From positions 62,001 to 126,000 of the forward strand of contig NZ_SLZG01000008.1 of the NCBI RefSeq assembly GCF_004341625.1: a DNA stretch of 64,000 nucleotides. Reading direction: 5' to 3'. Source of the DNA: Rhizobium sp. BK376 (GTDB lineage: Bacteria > Pseudomonadota > Alphaproteobacteria > Rhizobiales > Rhizobiaceae). The notes below the pieces were generated by a model. That model saw nothing but the letters and a program-made list of their open reading frames with translations. It did not search any database and was not told where the DNA came from. This document shows, one piece after another, positions 55,751 through 64,000 of the stretch. Positions within the stretch are counted from its first letter, which is position 1. Each line of letters opens with the position of its first letter. Made by a program: the position numbers and the translations under genes.

Positions 55751-56641
55751 CTACGGAGCAGGGCTTGCCGGATCAGGGTTCACAGGGCTCGATGACTGCG
55801 CGTGATTGCCATCAGTGGCGCCGACAGTCAGGCTGGCAAACGCAACGTCACCATCGGTAATGTAATGGTTGACCTTTCCGGTCATCAGACGTGAACCGGA
55901 CTGGTGCAGTACGACATCTCCGACCACGCACTTTGCCTTGAGCTCGTTGACGATGTAGTCGCGCTCGGCATTCGTATCCGAATCCGTGGCATGTGTGATC
56001 TGGAACGTTAGCCAGGTTAGTGAAAGCCCGGTGTCTCTCGTGCCCGCCCCAACCCATAATACGCGCTCGTCGGGGGAAGGCTTGTCCGTCTTCAGCCAGA
56101 AGCTCGGCGAGCTCATGTCTTCCTCGGAATGGGCGAGATCAAGCGCCCAGAACCGGATGTGGTGGCGCTTGCGGGGACTGTCATCGATGGGCTCCTGGAA
56201 GCCGATGTCCTGCCGTCGACCGAAGAGATAGAACGTGCTGAAGGGGGCGGTCGGATAGGCGGAATTCATCAGAAACGCGCGCATCATTCGCAACGAGCTT
56301 GCTATCCCCAAATGGTCGGCCGTCGACCAGCCTGCCGTTGCAAAGGCCTCACGGAGTTGCTGAAGGGTGCCGATGAGGACGAAATTTACGGGGTCGCCGG
56401 GCAGGCCATCAACCGCGATCGTATATTTGGGAATAAGCCCGCGATGAAGAATCTTCAGGCCCAAGCGGACCACATTCGGCAAAATGACGTAAGCAGCCAC
56501 ACCATAGGTAAGGCACGCTGCAAGAATCCATGGAAGCCTGTTGTCCGCAGTATCAAAAACGACGAAGACTATCAGCCAGACGGTAAGTAAGCCCAGGCAG
56601 AAAACCAGAAACCTCTGGAAAAGGCGCGCCAGCAATCTCAC
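55751..56641 (-). CDS. LssY_C domain membrane protein
   Basis: A 296-aa protein with two N-terminal membrane segments (residues about 9-30 and 37-55) and a C-terminal LssY_C-like domain (VNFVLIGTLQQLREAFATAGWSTADHL; PFSTFYLFGRRQDIGFQEPID). LssY-C is found in or next to phosphatase-type membrane proteins. Its role is unknown. It lies between LysE and AraC-family genes on the same strand but with gaps above 70 bp. Confidence 0.8.
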   Translation of the reverse strand: MRLLARLFQRFLVFCLGLLTVWLIVFVVFDTADNRLPWILAACLTYGVAAYVILPNVVRLGLKILHRGLIPKYTIAVDGLPGDPVNFVLIGTLQQLREAFATAGWSTADHLGIASSLRMMRAFLMNSAYPTAPFSTFYLFGRRQDIGFQEPIDDSPRKRHHIRFWALDLAHSEEDMSSPSFWLKTDKPSPDERVLWVGAGTRDTGLSLTWLTFQITHATDSDTNAERDYIVNELKAKCVVGDVVLHQSGSRLMTGKVNHYITDGDVAFASLTVGATDGNHAQSSSPVNPDPASPAP

Positions 56642-56768
56642 AACACTTCCTCCCAGTGTCAGATGAACTCGACCTCACCATTCGTCAGCGCGATTTTACA
56701 CTAAAATACTGGAACAGTGGCGCGGTCGTTCCTGGTCGCGGGCGATCTCCCGAAACGGAAATATCGAT

Positions 56769-57569
56769 CTAGGCGACAGCGTCAGCATACGCGCCGGGCG
56801 AGACACCGAAAGTCCGGCGGAAGATGCGGGTCATGTGGCTCTGGTCGGCGAATCCGGCTTCGAGTGCCGCCTCGGCAAGCGGGGTCCTGCGGGCGATCAG
56901 CCGTCTTGCCATGTTGACGCGACGTTGCAGGATGTAGGCGTGCGGTGTGAGGCCATTTGCTTGGGCAAAACTTCGTAGCAACTGGAAGCGGCTGAGGCCG
57001 GCTTCCTGGGCAAGATCGGCGAGCGTCAGCGCTTTTGCCGGATCGTCGTCGATCAGGCTTTGCGCCCGGGCAACGGATGAAGGCGGTGAGGGGCTGTCCT
57101 TACGATCAGGCTGCACCGAGGCGACAAGCGTCAGCAGCGCTTCCTCGTATCTGATGGTTTCGCCTCGCGTGGTCAGTGCCCGGTAGAGCCGTTCGAAGCG
57201 GAGGGCGATATCGTCTCTGTCGATCACGGGCTGGGAGAATTCGAAGTCATCTGTCTTGCTCTCGCTCATGTCCTCGATCGCTTCGGCAATCAGGCGTGGT
57301 TCGAAATAGAGCATTCGCCATGCGCGGCCGTGATCGCCGATCGGCATGCCGTCGTGAACCTCGCCGGGATTGACCGTGATCGTGCTGCCGGCGCTGGCCT
57401 CGACGATGCCGCGTCCGCTCAGCGATTTTTGCGCGCCGCGATAGATGAGGCCGATGCCGAACTGTTCGTGCATGTGGCGCGGAAAGGAATGGCACGTTTC
57501 GGCCTCGACAGCTTCGACGCCCTCGATCTCACAGCGCAACATCCTGAAACCGCCAGCCGCCATCGGCAA
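56769..57569 (-). CDS. AraC-family regulator with AraC-binding (cupin) domain
   Basis: A 266-aa regulator. The N-terminal cupin (SFPRHMHEQFGIGLIYRGAQKSLSGRG, TVNPGEVHDG) binds a ligand; two HTH motifs follow (LADLAEAGLSRFQLLRSFAQANGLTP, PLAEAALEAGFADQSHMTRIFRRTFGVSP). Such regulators often control amino acid exporters of the LysE type, and one lies 1.1 kb downstream, but the link is only contextual. Confidence 0.9.
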   Translation of the reverse strand: MPMAAGGFRMLRCEIEGVEAVEAETCHSFPRHMHEQFGIGLIYRGAQKSLSGRGIVEASAGSTITVNPGEVHDGMPIGDHGRAWRMLYFEPRLIAEAIEDMSESKTDDFEFSQPVIDRDDIALRFERLYRALTTRGETIRYEEALLTLVASVQPDRKDSPSPPSSVARAQSLIDDDPAKALTLADLAQEAGLSRFQLLRSFAQANGLTPHAYILQRRVNMARRLIARRTPLAEAALEAGFADQSHMTRIFRRTFGVSPGAYADAVA

Positions 57570-57581
57570 TCTCCTCGGGCG

Positions 57582-58169
57582 CTAGCCTAGCACATCATAG
57601 AGCCTGAATATCCAGCTGATCTGATAGACGAGGCCGGTGATGACCAAAGCCGCCTGGAAACGACGGTTCGCCGTGATGGCGGCGGCGATGCAGAGAAGGA
57701 TGTAGACGACGTTGCGAACAGGATATTCCCAGCCGAGCGAATGGAAATAGGCCTGCCCCTTGAGGATCGTGTCGATCAGATCGACGGCATAGGTCACCGC
57801 CAGGAGACCGAAGAACCAGCGACGACGGGAAATGAAATATTCTTCGTAGCCGCCATAGTCCTCCACCGACGTCGGGAACAGCACGACGCAGAGGAAATAG
57901 AAAAGGCAGCAGAAGCAGATGAGGAAGAGATAAACGCCGAAATTTATGACGGCGAGGGAGCCCAGCCGATATTCCCACCACCAGAAATGGATGATGAACA
58001 GGAACATCGACAGCACCCAGCCGAGTTGGACCCAATAGACCTTGTGCTTGCCGGGCGACTGCACGAAGCCGGCAAGCCCAGTGAGCAGGCGCGCAAGGCT
58101 GAGGCTGATGACGATCGACATCACCGTCCTGATATAGACGTAGACCTCCGGGCTGTTGGCTCCTCCCAT
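57582..58169 (-). CDS. Hypothetical multi-pass membrane protein
   Basis: A 195-aa protein with about five to six hydrophobic segments, rich in Trp/Phe (LFIIHFWWWEYRLG, YLFLICFCCLFYFLC). I do not recognise the family. It lies 12 bp from the AraC gene and 7 bp from the thioesterase gene, on the same strand, so co-transcription is likely. Confidence 0.82.
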   Translation of the reverse strand: MGGANSPEVYVYIRTVMSIVISLSLARLLTGLAGFVQSPGKHKVYWVQLGWVLSMFLFIIHFWWWEYRLGSLAVINFGVYLFLICFCCLFYFLCVVLFPTSVEDYGGYEEYFISRRRWFFGLLAVTYAVDLIDTILKGQAYFHSLGWEYPVRNVVYILLCIAAAITANRRFQAALVITGLVYQISWIFRLYDVLG

Positions 58170-58176
58170 CGCCTCG

Positions 58177-58563
58177 TTACTCCGGCGCGACGGGTTTCGG
58201 CAGGCCGTTTTCGTCGAGGGAGACCATGATGAAGGTGCCGGCCGTGACCTTTTCCAGCTTGTTGTAGCGCGAGCGGTGTGCCCAGGCTTCGACGATGAGC
58301 GTGATCGAGGTGCGGCCGACGCGTTCGATGTGGGTGAAGACGCTCAGCGTATCGCCAATCTTGACCGGAAGTTCGAAAGCCATTTCCTTGACGGCAGCAG
58401 TGACAACACGGCCCCGGGCGCGCTCGGCGGCGCGGATGCCGCTTGCCAAGTCCATCTGCGCCATGACCCAGCCACCGAAAATATCGCCGGCGGGGTTTGC
58501 GTCCGAGGGCATGGCGAGGGTTCGCAGCGTCAATTCGCCCCTTGGCTTCAAAGTGTCGTTCAT
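58177..58563 (-). CDS. Acyl-CoA thioesterase (YciA type)
   Basis: A 128-aa hotdog-fold thioesterase that hydrolyses acyl-CoAs. The catalytic segment DANPAGDIFGGWVMAQMD (residues about 21-38, with N23 and D38 in the usual positions) and VKIGDTLSVFTHIERVGRTS fit the YciA group. It is separated by only 7 bp from the membrane protein downstream. Confidence 0.92.
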   Translation of the reverse strand: MNDTLKPRGELTLRTLAMPSDANPAGDIFGGWVMAQMDLASGIRAAERARGRVVTAAVKEMAFELPVKIGDTLSVFTHIERVGRTSITLIVEAWAHRSRYNKLEKVTAGTFIMVSLDENGLPKPVAPE

Positions 58564-58758
58564 TCAGTCGCTCCGATCGTTGTGGCTTCGATTCCAGGCG
58601 CAGCCTACGTCAATCCAGATTGGTAGGGAACGGCCTTGCCCATGCGCGGTTGCACAGTCTGCTATGCCGTTGCGGCAGGTAAGTATTCGTTCACCAATCT
58701 TATCTAAAATTTGAAGGAAATTTGCCGACCACGCTGGCAGCAGAAGTGGATGGAGTGT

Positions 58759-60033
58759 ATGGCGTATTTTTCCTTCCTGCGGCGGTCTGTCGTTCATCTT
58801 TTCCTGTCATCCGCTTTGGTCGCATGCACGGCCGATAGCCTCGTGCCCCCGGGCAGCGTCGATAGCGGTACACGCGTCAGCGCCATCCAGCCGCGTCGCG
58901 CAGCGCCGATTGCACAGCAGCAGACGCAATATGCCTACAGCACGACCCGGGCGCCGGTGAGTTCAGCGTCGGTCGACTATCTCGACACGCCCAATCTTGC
59001 CGGTCTCGGCCATTCGGTCGGTGGCCAGCCCCGCGCTGCAGCGAGCCAGATGCCGAGCTCCCTCGATGCTGCAACACCGCAGCGTCAGACATCGCCTGGT
59101 CTTGCTCCCGTTTCGAACAGCGGCATGCAGGCTTCCAACCAGATGTCCGCCGCTCCCTCCGAAGGCATCAACATGGATGCCGGCCTCGGTGTCGGTGGCA
59201 ATCAGCAGCCGGTGGTCGGACTTGCGCAGGAGGAAGAGCAGAACATAGCCGAGGGCGAGAGCGAGGAGCCGATCGTCGATGGCATCGGCACGGAAAACCC
59301 CGTGCAGACCAATCAATCCCGTCTGCCGCGCCCGGCCGCACAGGCGCAGCTCAGGCAGACACCTGCGATGCCGCAGGGGCAGCAGGTCGCGATGCTCCCC
59401 CGCGTGCAAAACCCGATGTCGATGCCGGAACCGCCGGCCGCTCCGATGGCGCCACAGGCCCCCGGTGTCATGCCGGCTTCCGAGCTGCAATGCCGGCAGG
59501 AGCTGAAGCGTCTCGGTGTTCTTTTCCAGGACAAGCCGCCGATCTCGAACGGTCCGGCCTGCCAGGTACCCTATCCGGTTTCGCTGAGCGGACTGTCGGG
59601 CGACATCAATGTCAGCCCCGCGGTGACGCTGAACTGCCAGACGACGCTTGCCTTTGCCAAATGGGTGAAGAACGAACTCGCACCGGCAGCCCGCACCCGC
59701 TACTGGTCCGGCGTCGGAACGATCGTGCCCCTCGGCGGCTATTCCTGCCGGCGCATGAACAACAGCTCGCAGCGCTATAATCCGATGTCCGAACATGCCC
59801 ATGGCAACGCCATCGACGTCGGCAGGTTCATCCTGAAGAACGGCCACGAAATCGACGTCCGCAAGAAGGGTCTGTTCTCGTTCCGCGAAGGCGGGCTTCT
59901 CAAGGCGGTGCGCTCCGACAGCTGCAAATACTTCGATACCGTGCTTGGTCCCGGCAGCAACCCGGAACATTGGAACCACTTTCATTTCGATCTGAGGGAT
60001 CGCAAGGGTGGCCGGCGCTATTGCAGCCTGTAA
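58759..60033 (+). CDS. Extensin-like domain lipoprotein
   Basis: A 424-aa lipoprotein. The lipobox is LVAC (signal residues 1-24) and residues about 30-230 are Gln/Pro/Ala-rich low complexity, a likely wall-spanning linker. The C-terminal ~180 residues are the extensin-like fold (CRQELKRLGVLF...; EHAHGNAIDVGRF; EHWNHFHFDLRD), a LAS/D,D-carboxypeptidase-like zinc site with H, D and H. ATG 58759 has GGAG 4 bp upstream; 58750 and 58711 are in frame too. It probably remodels peptidoglycan. Confidence 0.88.
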   Translation: MAYFSFLRRSVVHLFLSSALVACTADSLVPPGSVDSGTRVSAIQPRRAAPIAQQQTQYAYSTTRAPVSSASVDYLDTPNLAGLGHSVGGQPRAAASQMPSSLDAATPQRQTSPGLAPVSNSGMQASNQMSAAPSEGINMDAGLGVGGNQQPVVGLAQEEEQNIAEGESEEPIVDGIGTENPVQTNQSRLPRPAAQAQLRQTPAMPQGQQVAMLPRVQNPMSMPEPPAAPMAPQAPGVMPASELQCRQELKRLGVLFQDKPPISNGPACQVPYPVSLSGLSGDINVSPAVTLNCQTTLAFAKWVKNELAPAARTRYWSGVGTIVPLGGYSCRRMNNSSQRYNPMSEHAHGNAIDVGRFILKNGHEIDVRKKGLFSFREGGLLKAVRSDSCKYFDTVLGPGSNPEHWNHFHFDLRDRKGGRRYCSL

Positions 60034-60114
60034 TTTGCGGACTATGTCCGGTTGCCGGAACCCGATGCGGACGACACATTAGCCGCTGCACGGATCCGGT
60101 CGAATGAGGGCATA

Positions 60115-60357
60115 TTGAACAGAGCGGCAAGTTTCACCTCCACCATCCTTGCGGTCTTCATCGCCGTTGCCATCGTCGTCGTGGGGCGCTGGTACATTTA
60201 TATCGCCTATTCCCACGATCTGTTCGACGAGGTCGGCGTCGGCCTCAACATGATGATGCCTGATCCCGTCAGGCAGATCGGATGCGCCAAGCTGAAAGAA
60301 CGCTTTGGCCACGGCTCGCTGCCACCGGCCGGATGCGGGGCGAACGGCGCCTGGTAG
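60115..60357 (+). CDS. Small membrane-anchored hypothetical protein
   Basis: An 80-aa protein starting at TTG 60115 (GAGGG upstream); ATG-like upstream start 60052 is possible. One N-terminal membrane segment (AVFIAVAIVVVGRW) and a Cys-containing tail (IGCAKLKERFGH; PAGCGANGAW). It resembles small rhizobial membrane proteins of unknown role. Confidence 0.65.
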   Translation: MNRAASFTSTILAVFIAVAIVVVGRWYIYIAYSHDLFDEVGVGLNMMMPDPVRQIGCAKLKERFGHGSLPPAGCGANGAW

Positions 60358-60384
60358 TCGATTGAGGTTACGTTAAGGCAAGAC

Positions 60385-60479
60385 GAAAAAAAGCCGGCAC
60401 GAAGGCCGGCTTGAGTGGTGCCCAGCAACGACAGGGGATGTTTGCTGGCTCCGGTAATCAAACTTCATATCGAAATGAT
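60385..60479 (-). ncRNA. Predicted trans-encoded small RNA (~95 nt)
   Basis: On the minus strand, a sigma70-like promoter (60486-60513) leads to a start near 60479. The transcript would contain an AT-rich lead (GAUAUGAAGUUUGAUUACC), a hairpin CCAGCAA/UUGCUGG with loop ACAUCCCCUGUCG (60422-60448), and end in the intrinsic terminator at 60386-60412. The C-rich loop is a possible seed for binding Shine-Dalgarno regions. No protein gene uses this terminator: the flanking coding genes run on the other strand. I cannot match it to a named family. Confidence 0.65.
60386..60412 (-). terminator. Intrinsic terminator of the predicted small RNA
   Basis: Minus-strand stem AAGCCGGC/GCCGGCTT with a 6-base loop followed by TTTTT. 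The opposite orientation has only two Ts, so termination is on the minus strand. Confidence 0.85.
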
Positions 60480-60485
60480 GCGATC

Positions 60486-60513
60486 AGTATAAACGCAACA
60501 AGTATATGTCCAA
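60486..60513 (-). promoter_or_regulatory. Promoter of the predicted small RNA
   Basis: Minus strand TTGGAC (60513-60508) and TATACT (60491-60486) separated by 16 bp, close to the sigma70 consensus TTGACA-17-TATAAT. Confidence 0.6.
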
Positions 60514-60750
60514 TATGGGCAGGTACCAAAGATGCGGCCAAGAGGCGTTGGGCGGAAATGCAGCAACCTTCGATCACCTGATCGGTTTTATGTCGGAGGA
60601 AGGTCACGATTTGATGACAAGACTGAGTGATCGTTGAATATTCTGAAACGAACACACTGTTCGCTACAAGCGGGGTGGTAAAAGACCCGGAAGGGGCTAT
60701 AAAGCGGGCAAAAGCCGCAAAAATAGTCGAAGAGCAGACCGTTTCCCGCC

Positions 60751-61677
60751 ATGGCGCCAATCATTTCCATCCGTAATCTCACCAAAACCTATGCAAACGG
60801 TTTTCAGGCGCTGAAGGGCATTGATCTCGATGTCGAGAAGGGCGAAATCCTGGCATTGCTGGGGCCGAACGGCGCCGGCAAGACGACGATGATTTCGATC
60901 GTTTGCGGCATTGCCAATCCGAGCGGCGGCACGGTTACCGTTGGCGGCCACGATGTCATCAAGGATTTCCGCGCGACGCGGAGCATGATCGGGCTGGTGC
61001 CGCAGGAGTTGACGACGGATCAGTTTGAAACGGTTTGGAACACGGTGAGCTTTTCGCGCGGCCTGCACGGCAAGAAGGCAAATCCCGCCCATATCGAGAA
61101 GGTGCTACGCGATCTCTCTCTCTGGGAGAAAAAGGACAATACGCTGCGCGAGCTCTCAGGCGGCATGAAGCGACGGGTGCTGATCGCCAAGGCGCTTTCG
61201 CACGAACCCGAGATCCTGTTCCTCGACGAGCCGACGGCCGGCGTGGATGTGACGCTGCGCAAGGACATGTGGCATGTGGTCGAGGGACTGCGCCAATCCG
61301 GCGTGACGATCATCCTGACGACGCATTACATCGAAGAGGCGGAAGAGATCGCCGACCGCGTCGGTGTCATCAATGGCGGCCAACTCCTGCTCGTCGAGCA
61401 GAAGGCGGCGCTGATGGCCAAGCTCGGACGCAAGCAGCTCATTCTCGACCTTGTCGAGCCGCTTGAGGCGCTGCCCGACTGTCTTCAGGGGAACGGCCTT
61501 TCGGTCGGGGATGGCGGGACGACTCTCATCTACGATTTCGACACCACGCACGAACACGCCAGCATTGCCAAGCTCCTCTCCCGCCTGGAAGAGGAGGGCA
61601 TCCATTTCAGGGATCTTTCGACGCGGCAGAGTTCGCTCGAGGATATCTTCGTTTCGCTGGTCGGAGGACATAAATGA
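60751..61677 (+). CDS. ABC-2 type exporter ATP-binding protein (YadG/NodI-like)
   Basis: A 308-aa ATPase. Walker A is GPNGAGKTT (residues about 38-46), signature LSGGMKRR, Walker B ILFLDEPTAGVD. It belongs to the ABC-2 exporter group; NodI exports Nod factors, but YadG-type close relatives have other, unknown cargos. The stop overlaps the permease start by 4 bp (ATGA), so both act together. Confidence 0.92.
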   Translation: MAPIISIRNLTKTYANGFQALKGIDLDVEKGEILALLGPNGAGKTTMISIVCGIANPSGGTVTVGGHDVIKDFRATRSMIGLVPQELTTDQFETVWNTVSFSRGLHGKKANPAHIEKVLRDLSLWEKKDNTLRELSGGMKRRVLIAKALSHEPEILFLDEPTAGVDVTLRKDMWHVVEGLRQSGVTIILTTHYIEEAEEIADRVGVINGGQLLLVEQKAALMAKLGRKQLILDLVEPLEALPDCLQGNGLSVGDGGTTLIYDFDTTHEHASIAKLLSRLEEEGIHFRDLSTRQSSLEDIFVSLVGGHK

Positions 61678-62435
61678 ACATCGAGGCGATCAAATCCATC
61701 TATAGGTTCGAGATGGCCCGAACGCGCCGCACGCTGCTGCAGAGCGTCATCTCGCCTGTTATCTCGACGTCGCTTTATTTCATCGTCTTCGGCGCTGCGG
61801 TCGGCTCGCGCATCCAGGAGGTCGAGGGCGTGTCCTACGGTGCCTTCATCACGCCCGGCCTCATCATGCTGACGCTTCTCGGCCAGTGCATCAGCAACGG
61901 CTCCTTCGGCATCTATTTCCCCAAATTCGTCGGCACGATCTATGAGGTGCTGTCGTCGCCGATCGCGATGACTGAAATCATCATCGGTTATGTCGGAGCG
62001 GCGGCGACGAAAGGGATGATCATCGGTTTCATCATCCTGCTGACTGCGAATTTCTTCGTGCATGTCACCATCCTGCATCCGTTCATGATGGTGCTTTTCT
62101 TCGTGCTGACCGCCGTCAGCTTCAGCCTGTTCGGCTTCATGATCGGCATCTGGGCGAAGAATTTCGAACAGCTCAATCTCATTCCCATGCTGGTCGTGCC
62201 TCCGCTAACCTTCCTCGGAGGCAGCTTCTATTCGATCAACATGTTGCCGCCCTTTTGGCAGGCGGTCAGCCACCTCAACCCGGTTCTCTATCTCGTCAGC
62301 GGCTTCCGCTGGAGCTTCTTCGGGATCGCGGATGTCAATCCGATATTGAGCCTGGCGATGATCTCCATCTTCCTAGTCATCTGCCTTGCAACGCTGGGAT
62401 GGATATTCAAGACCGGCTACCGGCTCCGGAACTGA
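61674..62435 (+). CDS. ABC-2 type exporter permease (YadH/NodJ-like)
   Basis: A 253-aa inner-membrane permease with six hydrophobic segments. The ABC-2 mark LIPMLVVPPLTFLGGSFYSINMLPPFWQAVSHLNPVLYL lies near residues 160-200 (shown in two parts in the family). It is coupled to the ATPase gene by a 4-bp overlap. Cargo unknown. Confidence 0.92.
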   Translation: MNIEAIKSIYRFEMARTRRTLLQSVISPVISTSLYFIVFGAAVGSRIQEVEGVSYGAFITPGLIMLTLLGQCISNGSFGIYFPKFVGTIYEVLSSPIAMTEIIIGYVGAAATKGMIIGFIILLTANFFVHVTILHPFMMVLFFVLTAVSFSLFGFMIGIWAKNFEQLNLIPMLVVPPLTFLGGSFYSINMLPPFWQAVSHLNPVLYLVSGFRWSFFGIADVNPILSLAMISIFLVICLATLGWIFKTGYRLRN

Positions 62436-62473
62436 CGGCGGGCGCCTGATCGAAAGCGCGTGCCTGAGTTCGC

Positions 62474-63559
62474 TCAGGCGGCGTCGCGAGGATTGGTCAT
62501 GGCCGGCTCCTGTTCCGGCTTGTAGAAACGAAATGTTCCCCGTCCGGCACCCTTGGCCGCGTAGAGAGCGGTATCAGCTCTGCGGGAAAGTTCTGACGGT
62601 ACTGAGCCATCTATGATCGCGATGCCGACGGAGGCGCCAAGTGTCAGCGTTCTGCCGTAGTAGTCGACCGGTCGCGACAAGCTGCCGATGATGTCGCGCG
62701 CCATTTCCGCAATCGTTCCCCGATCGGTGCAAGGTCCCATCAGGGCTGCAAACTCGTCGCCGCCGATGCGCGCGACGAAAGCGCCATCGCCGCAGACGCT
62801 CCTCAGGCGGCTTGCAGCCTCCTTCAGGCATTCGTCGCCCGCGGCGTGGCCCATGCTGTCATTGACTGCCTTGAAGCCATCGAGGTCGACGAGAAGCAGT
62901 GCGGCAAGCGATTTCCGTTCGCCATGATGGTCGCAGAAACTTGAGAGCCTCGTCAGGAATTGGCTGCGATTGGCAAGACCCGTCATCAGATCGAACTCGG
63001 CCAGGTAGCGCGTTCGATCCAGCATGATCTTTTCTTCGGTGATGTCCTGCTTCATGCCGAAGATGCGAACGGGCACATCGTCCTCGCATTCCACGCTCGC
63101 CGTCAGGCGTATCCATTTGCGGTTTCCGTTCCGCGTTATGATTTCCGCGTCCATGGTGAAGCCGCTACGCTCCTCGATCGCCCGGTCTCGGCGGAGCTTC
63201 AGTTCCCTTGCCGATTCCGGTGAGTAGCATTCGACGATTTCGCTGCGATCGATCACCGAACCGCGCGGCAGGTCGAAGAGATCATAAACGACGTCGGTCC
63301 AATGGAGCGTCTCGTCCGGAAGGCTGCATTCCCACACGCCGATCTGGGCGGACACGGAGGCGCGATCGAATATCTTTCTGCTATGGGCGAGTGCGGCTGC
63401 CTGACTGCTGATAAGCGCGTCGCGCTCCTGCAGCTGTCGCTCAAGGTGGTCGATGGTTTCCAGATATCCGCGGCTGCCCAGGGATGGGAGCCGGGACGCG
63501 AAGCCCCCGAACCTTAAAATTTTCCGGAGAGCATTTCGCGTACGGGACGGGTGAGACAT
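62474..63559 (-). CDS. PAS-GGDEF diguanylate cyclase
   Basis: A 361-aa c-di-GMP synthase. Residues about 30-65 form a likely coiled coil, 66-180 a PAS domain (with PAC), and 185-350 the GGDEF domain. The active motif GGDEF is intact at 266-270, so it should be catalytically active. The usual RxxD product-inhibition site is replaced by GDGA just before, so feedback inhibition is probably lost. No EAL domain. It stands alone, convergent with the ABC exporter. Confidence 0.93.
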   Translation of the reverse strand: MSHPSRTRNALRKILRFGGFASRLPSLGSRGYLETIDHLERQLQERDALISSQAAALAHSRKIFDRASVSAQIGVWECSLPDETLHWTDVVYDLFDLPRGSVIDRSEIVECYSPESARELKLRRDRAIEERSGFTMDAEIITRNGNRKWIRLTASVECEDDVPVRIFGMKQDITEEKIMLDRTRYLAEFDLMTGLANRSQFLTRLSSFCDHHGERKSLAALLLVDLDGFKAVNDSMGHAAGDECLKEAASRLRSVCGDGAFVARIGGDEFAALMGPCTDRGTIAEMARDIIGSLSRPVDYYGRTLTLGASVGIAIIDGSVPSELSRRADTALYAAKGAGRGTFRFYKPEQEPAMTNPRDAA

Positions 63560-63748
63560 CGTGCTGTTCTATAGCCTCGCATCATGCGCTATCCGCACAT
63601 TCGCTCATAAGCTTTAAGACTTAGTATCAATTGATGCTAAAGAACACGCGACCGGTCTTTCACCCTTGCTATGGCGGCGGTTTGAGGCGTCCGTTGTTGG
63701 GCAGGGCGACAGCCTGTAGATTGGAACGACAACTGGGGGATCGGAAAC

Positions 63749-64000
63749 ATGGCGCTCAAGCGGATGGACAACGTCGGAATCGTCGTCGAGGACCTCGGAG
63801 GGGCGATTGATTTCTTTCGCGAACTCGGGCTCGAGCTTGAGGGGCGGGCGACGATCGAAGGAGAATGGGCCGGACGCGTTACCGGATTGGGCGACCAGCA
63901 TGTCGAGATCGCCATGATGCGCACGCCTGACGGCCACAGCCGACTTGAGCTTTCCCGCTTCCTCGCGCCGCATGTCGTTGCGGATCACCGGGATGCCCCA
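63749..64000 (+). CDS. VOC/glyoxalase-fold protein, 3' partial
   Basis: The first 84 residues (MALKRMDNVGIVVEDLGGAIDFFRELGLELEG at the start) are a vicinal-oxygen-chelate fold, as in glyoxalases and dioxygenases. It runs off the window end. GGGGAT lies 5-10 bp before the ATG. The reaction is unknown; only the N-terminal beta-alpha-beta unit is visible. Confidence 0.82.
   Translation, partial: MALKRMDNVGIVVEDLGGAIDFFRELGLELEGRATIEGEWAGRVTGLGDQHVEIAMMRTPDGHSRLELSRFLAPHVVADHRDAP

Noticed and set aside
60207..60760. Minus-strand reading frames in the small-RNA region
   Set aside because: They cross the intrinsic terminator and the predicted promoter and have no ribosome sites.

Overview
The window looks like chromosomal DNA of a Rhizobiaceae alphaproteobacterium, most likely Rhizobium. 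The case rests on high GC, a Porin_2-type outer-membrane porin, an IalB-family protein, a UvrB with long alphaproteobacterial extensions, many ABC sugar transporters with Gfo/Idh/MocA dehydrogenases, and short intergenic repeats of the kind seen in rhizobial genomes. Everything here was read by eye from the sequence. Family names come from motif recognition and no database search was run.

Layout. 0-8.6 kb: end of a lipid A acyltransferase gene, a PAS protein, and a complete zinc-uptake locus (ZigA-type GTPase, znuA, znuC-znuB-zur) with two near-perfect Zur boxes; then an esterase, a gamma-carbonic anhydrase and an FAH hydrolase. 9-10.2 kb: a porin with a terminator. 10.2-20 kb: a sugar-catabolic locus with two divergent arms. 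One arm has a binding protein, two permeases, two Gfo/Idh/MocA dehydrogenases and an ATPase. The other has an enolase-superfamily enzyme and a third Gfo/Idh/MocA protein. An 18-bp perfect palindrome lies between them. 20.6-26 kb: a second sugar locus with a 2-hydroxyacid dehydrogenase, a DUF2264 protein, a LacI repressor and a lone binding protein that is a paralogue of the first locus's binding protein.

26-31.6 kb: dusA, a cold-shock gene, DUF4142, IalB, SH3 and small conserved genes. 31.8-33.9 kb: a strikingly AT-rich DUF4238 gene, probably acquired, lying tail to tail with uvrB, which itself carries an in-frame palindromic repeat. 37-46.5 kb: accessory-looking stretch of small unknown proteins interspersed with an acyltransferase, an alpha/beta hydrolase, a GntR regulator and an SDR enzyme. 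46.6-60.4 kb: ArsB-like transporter, PhyH dioxygenase, AraC regulators, a methyltransferase, a DUF1800/DUF1501 pair, an AHSA1/ArsR pair, LysE, LssY_C, thioesterase and an extensin-like lipoprotein. 60.4-64 kb: a predicted small RNA on the minus strand (promoter, hairpin and terminator all visible), an ABC-2 exporter, a diguanylate cyclase and the start of a glyoxalase-fold gene.

The strongest candidates for something undescribed are the small RNA at about 60385-60479, the paired sugar loci that may share one transporter, the AT-rich DUF4238 gene, and the repeat inside uvrB.
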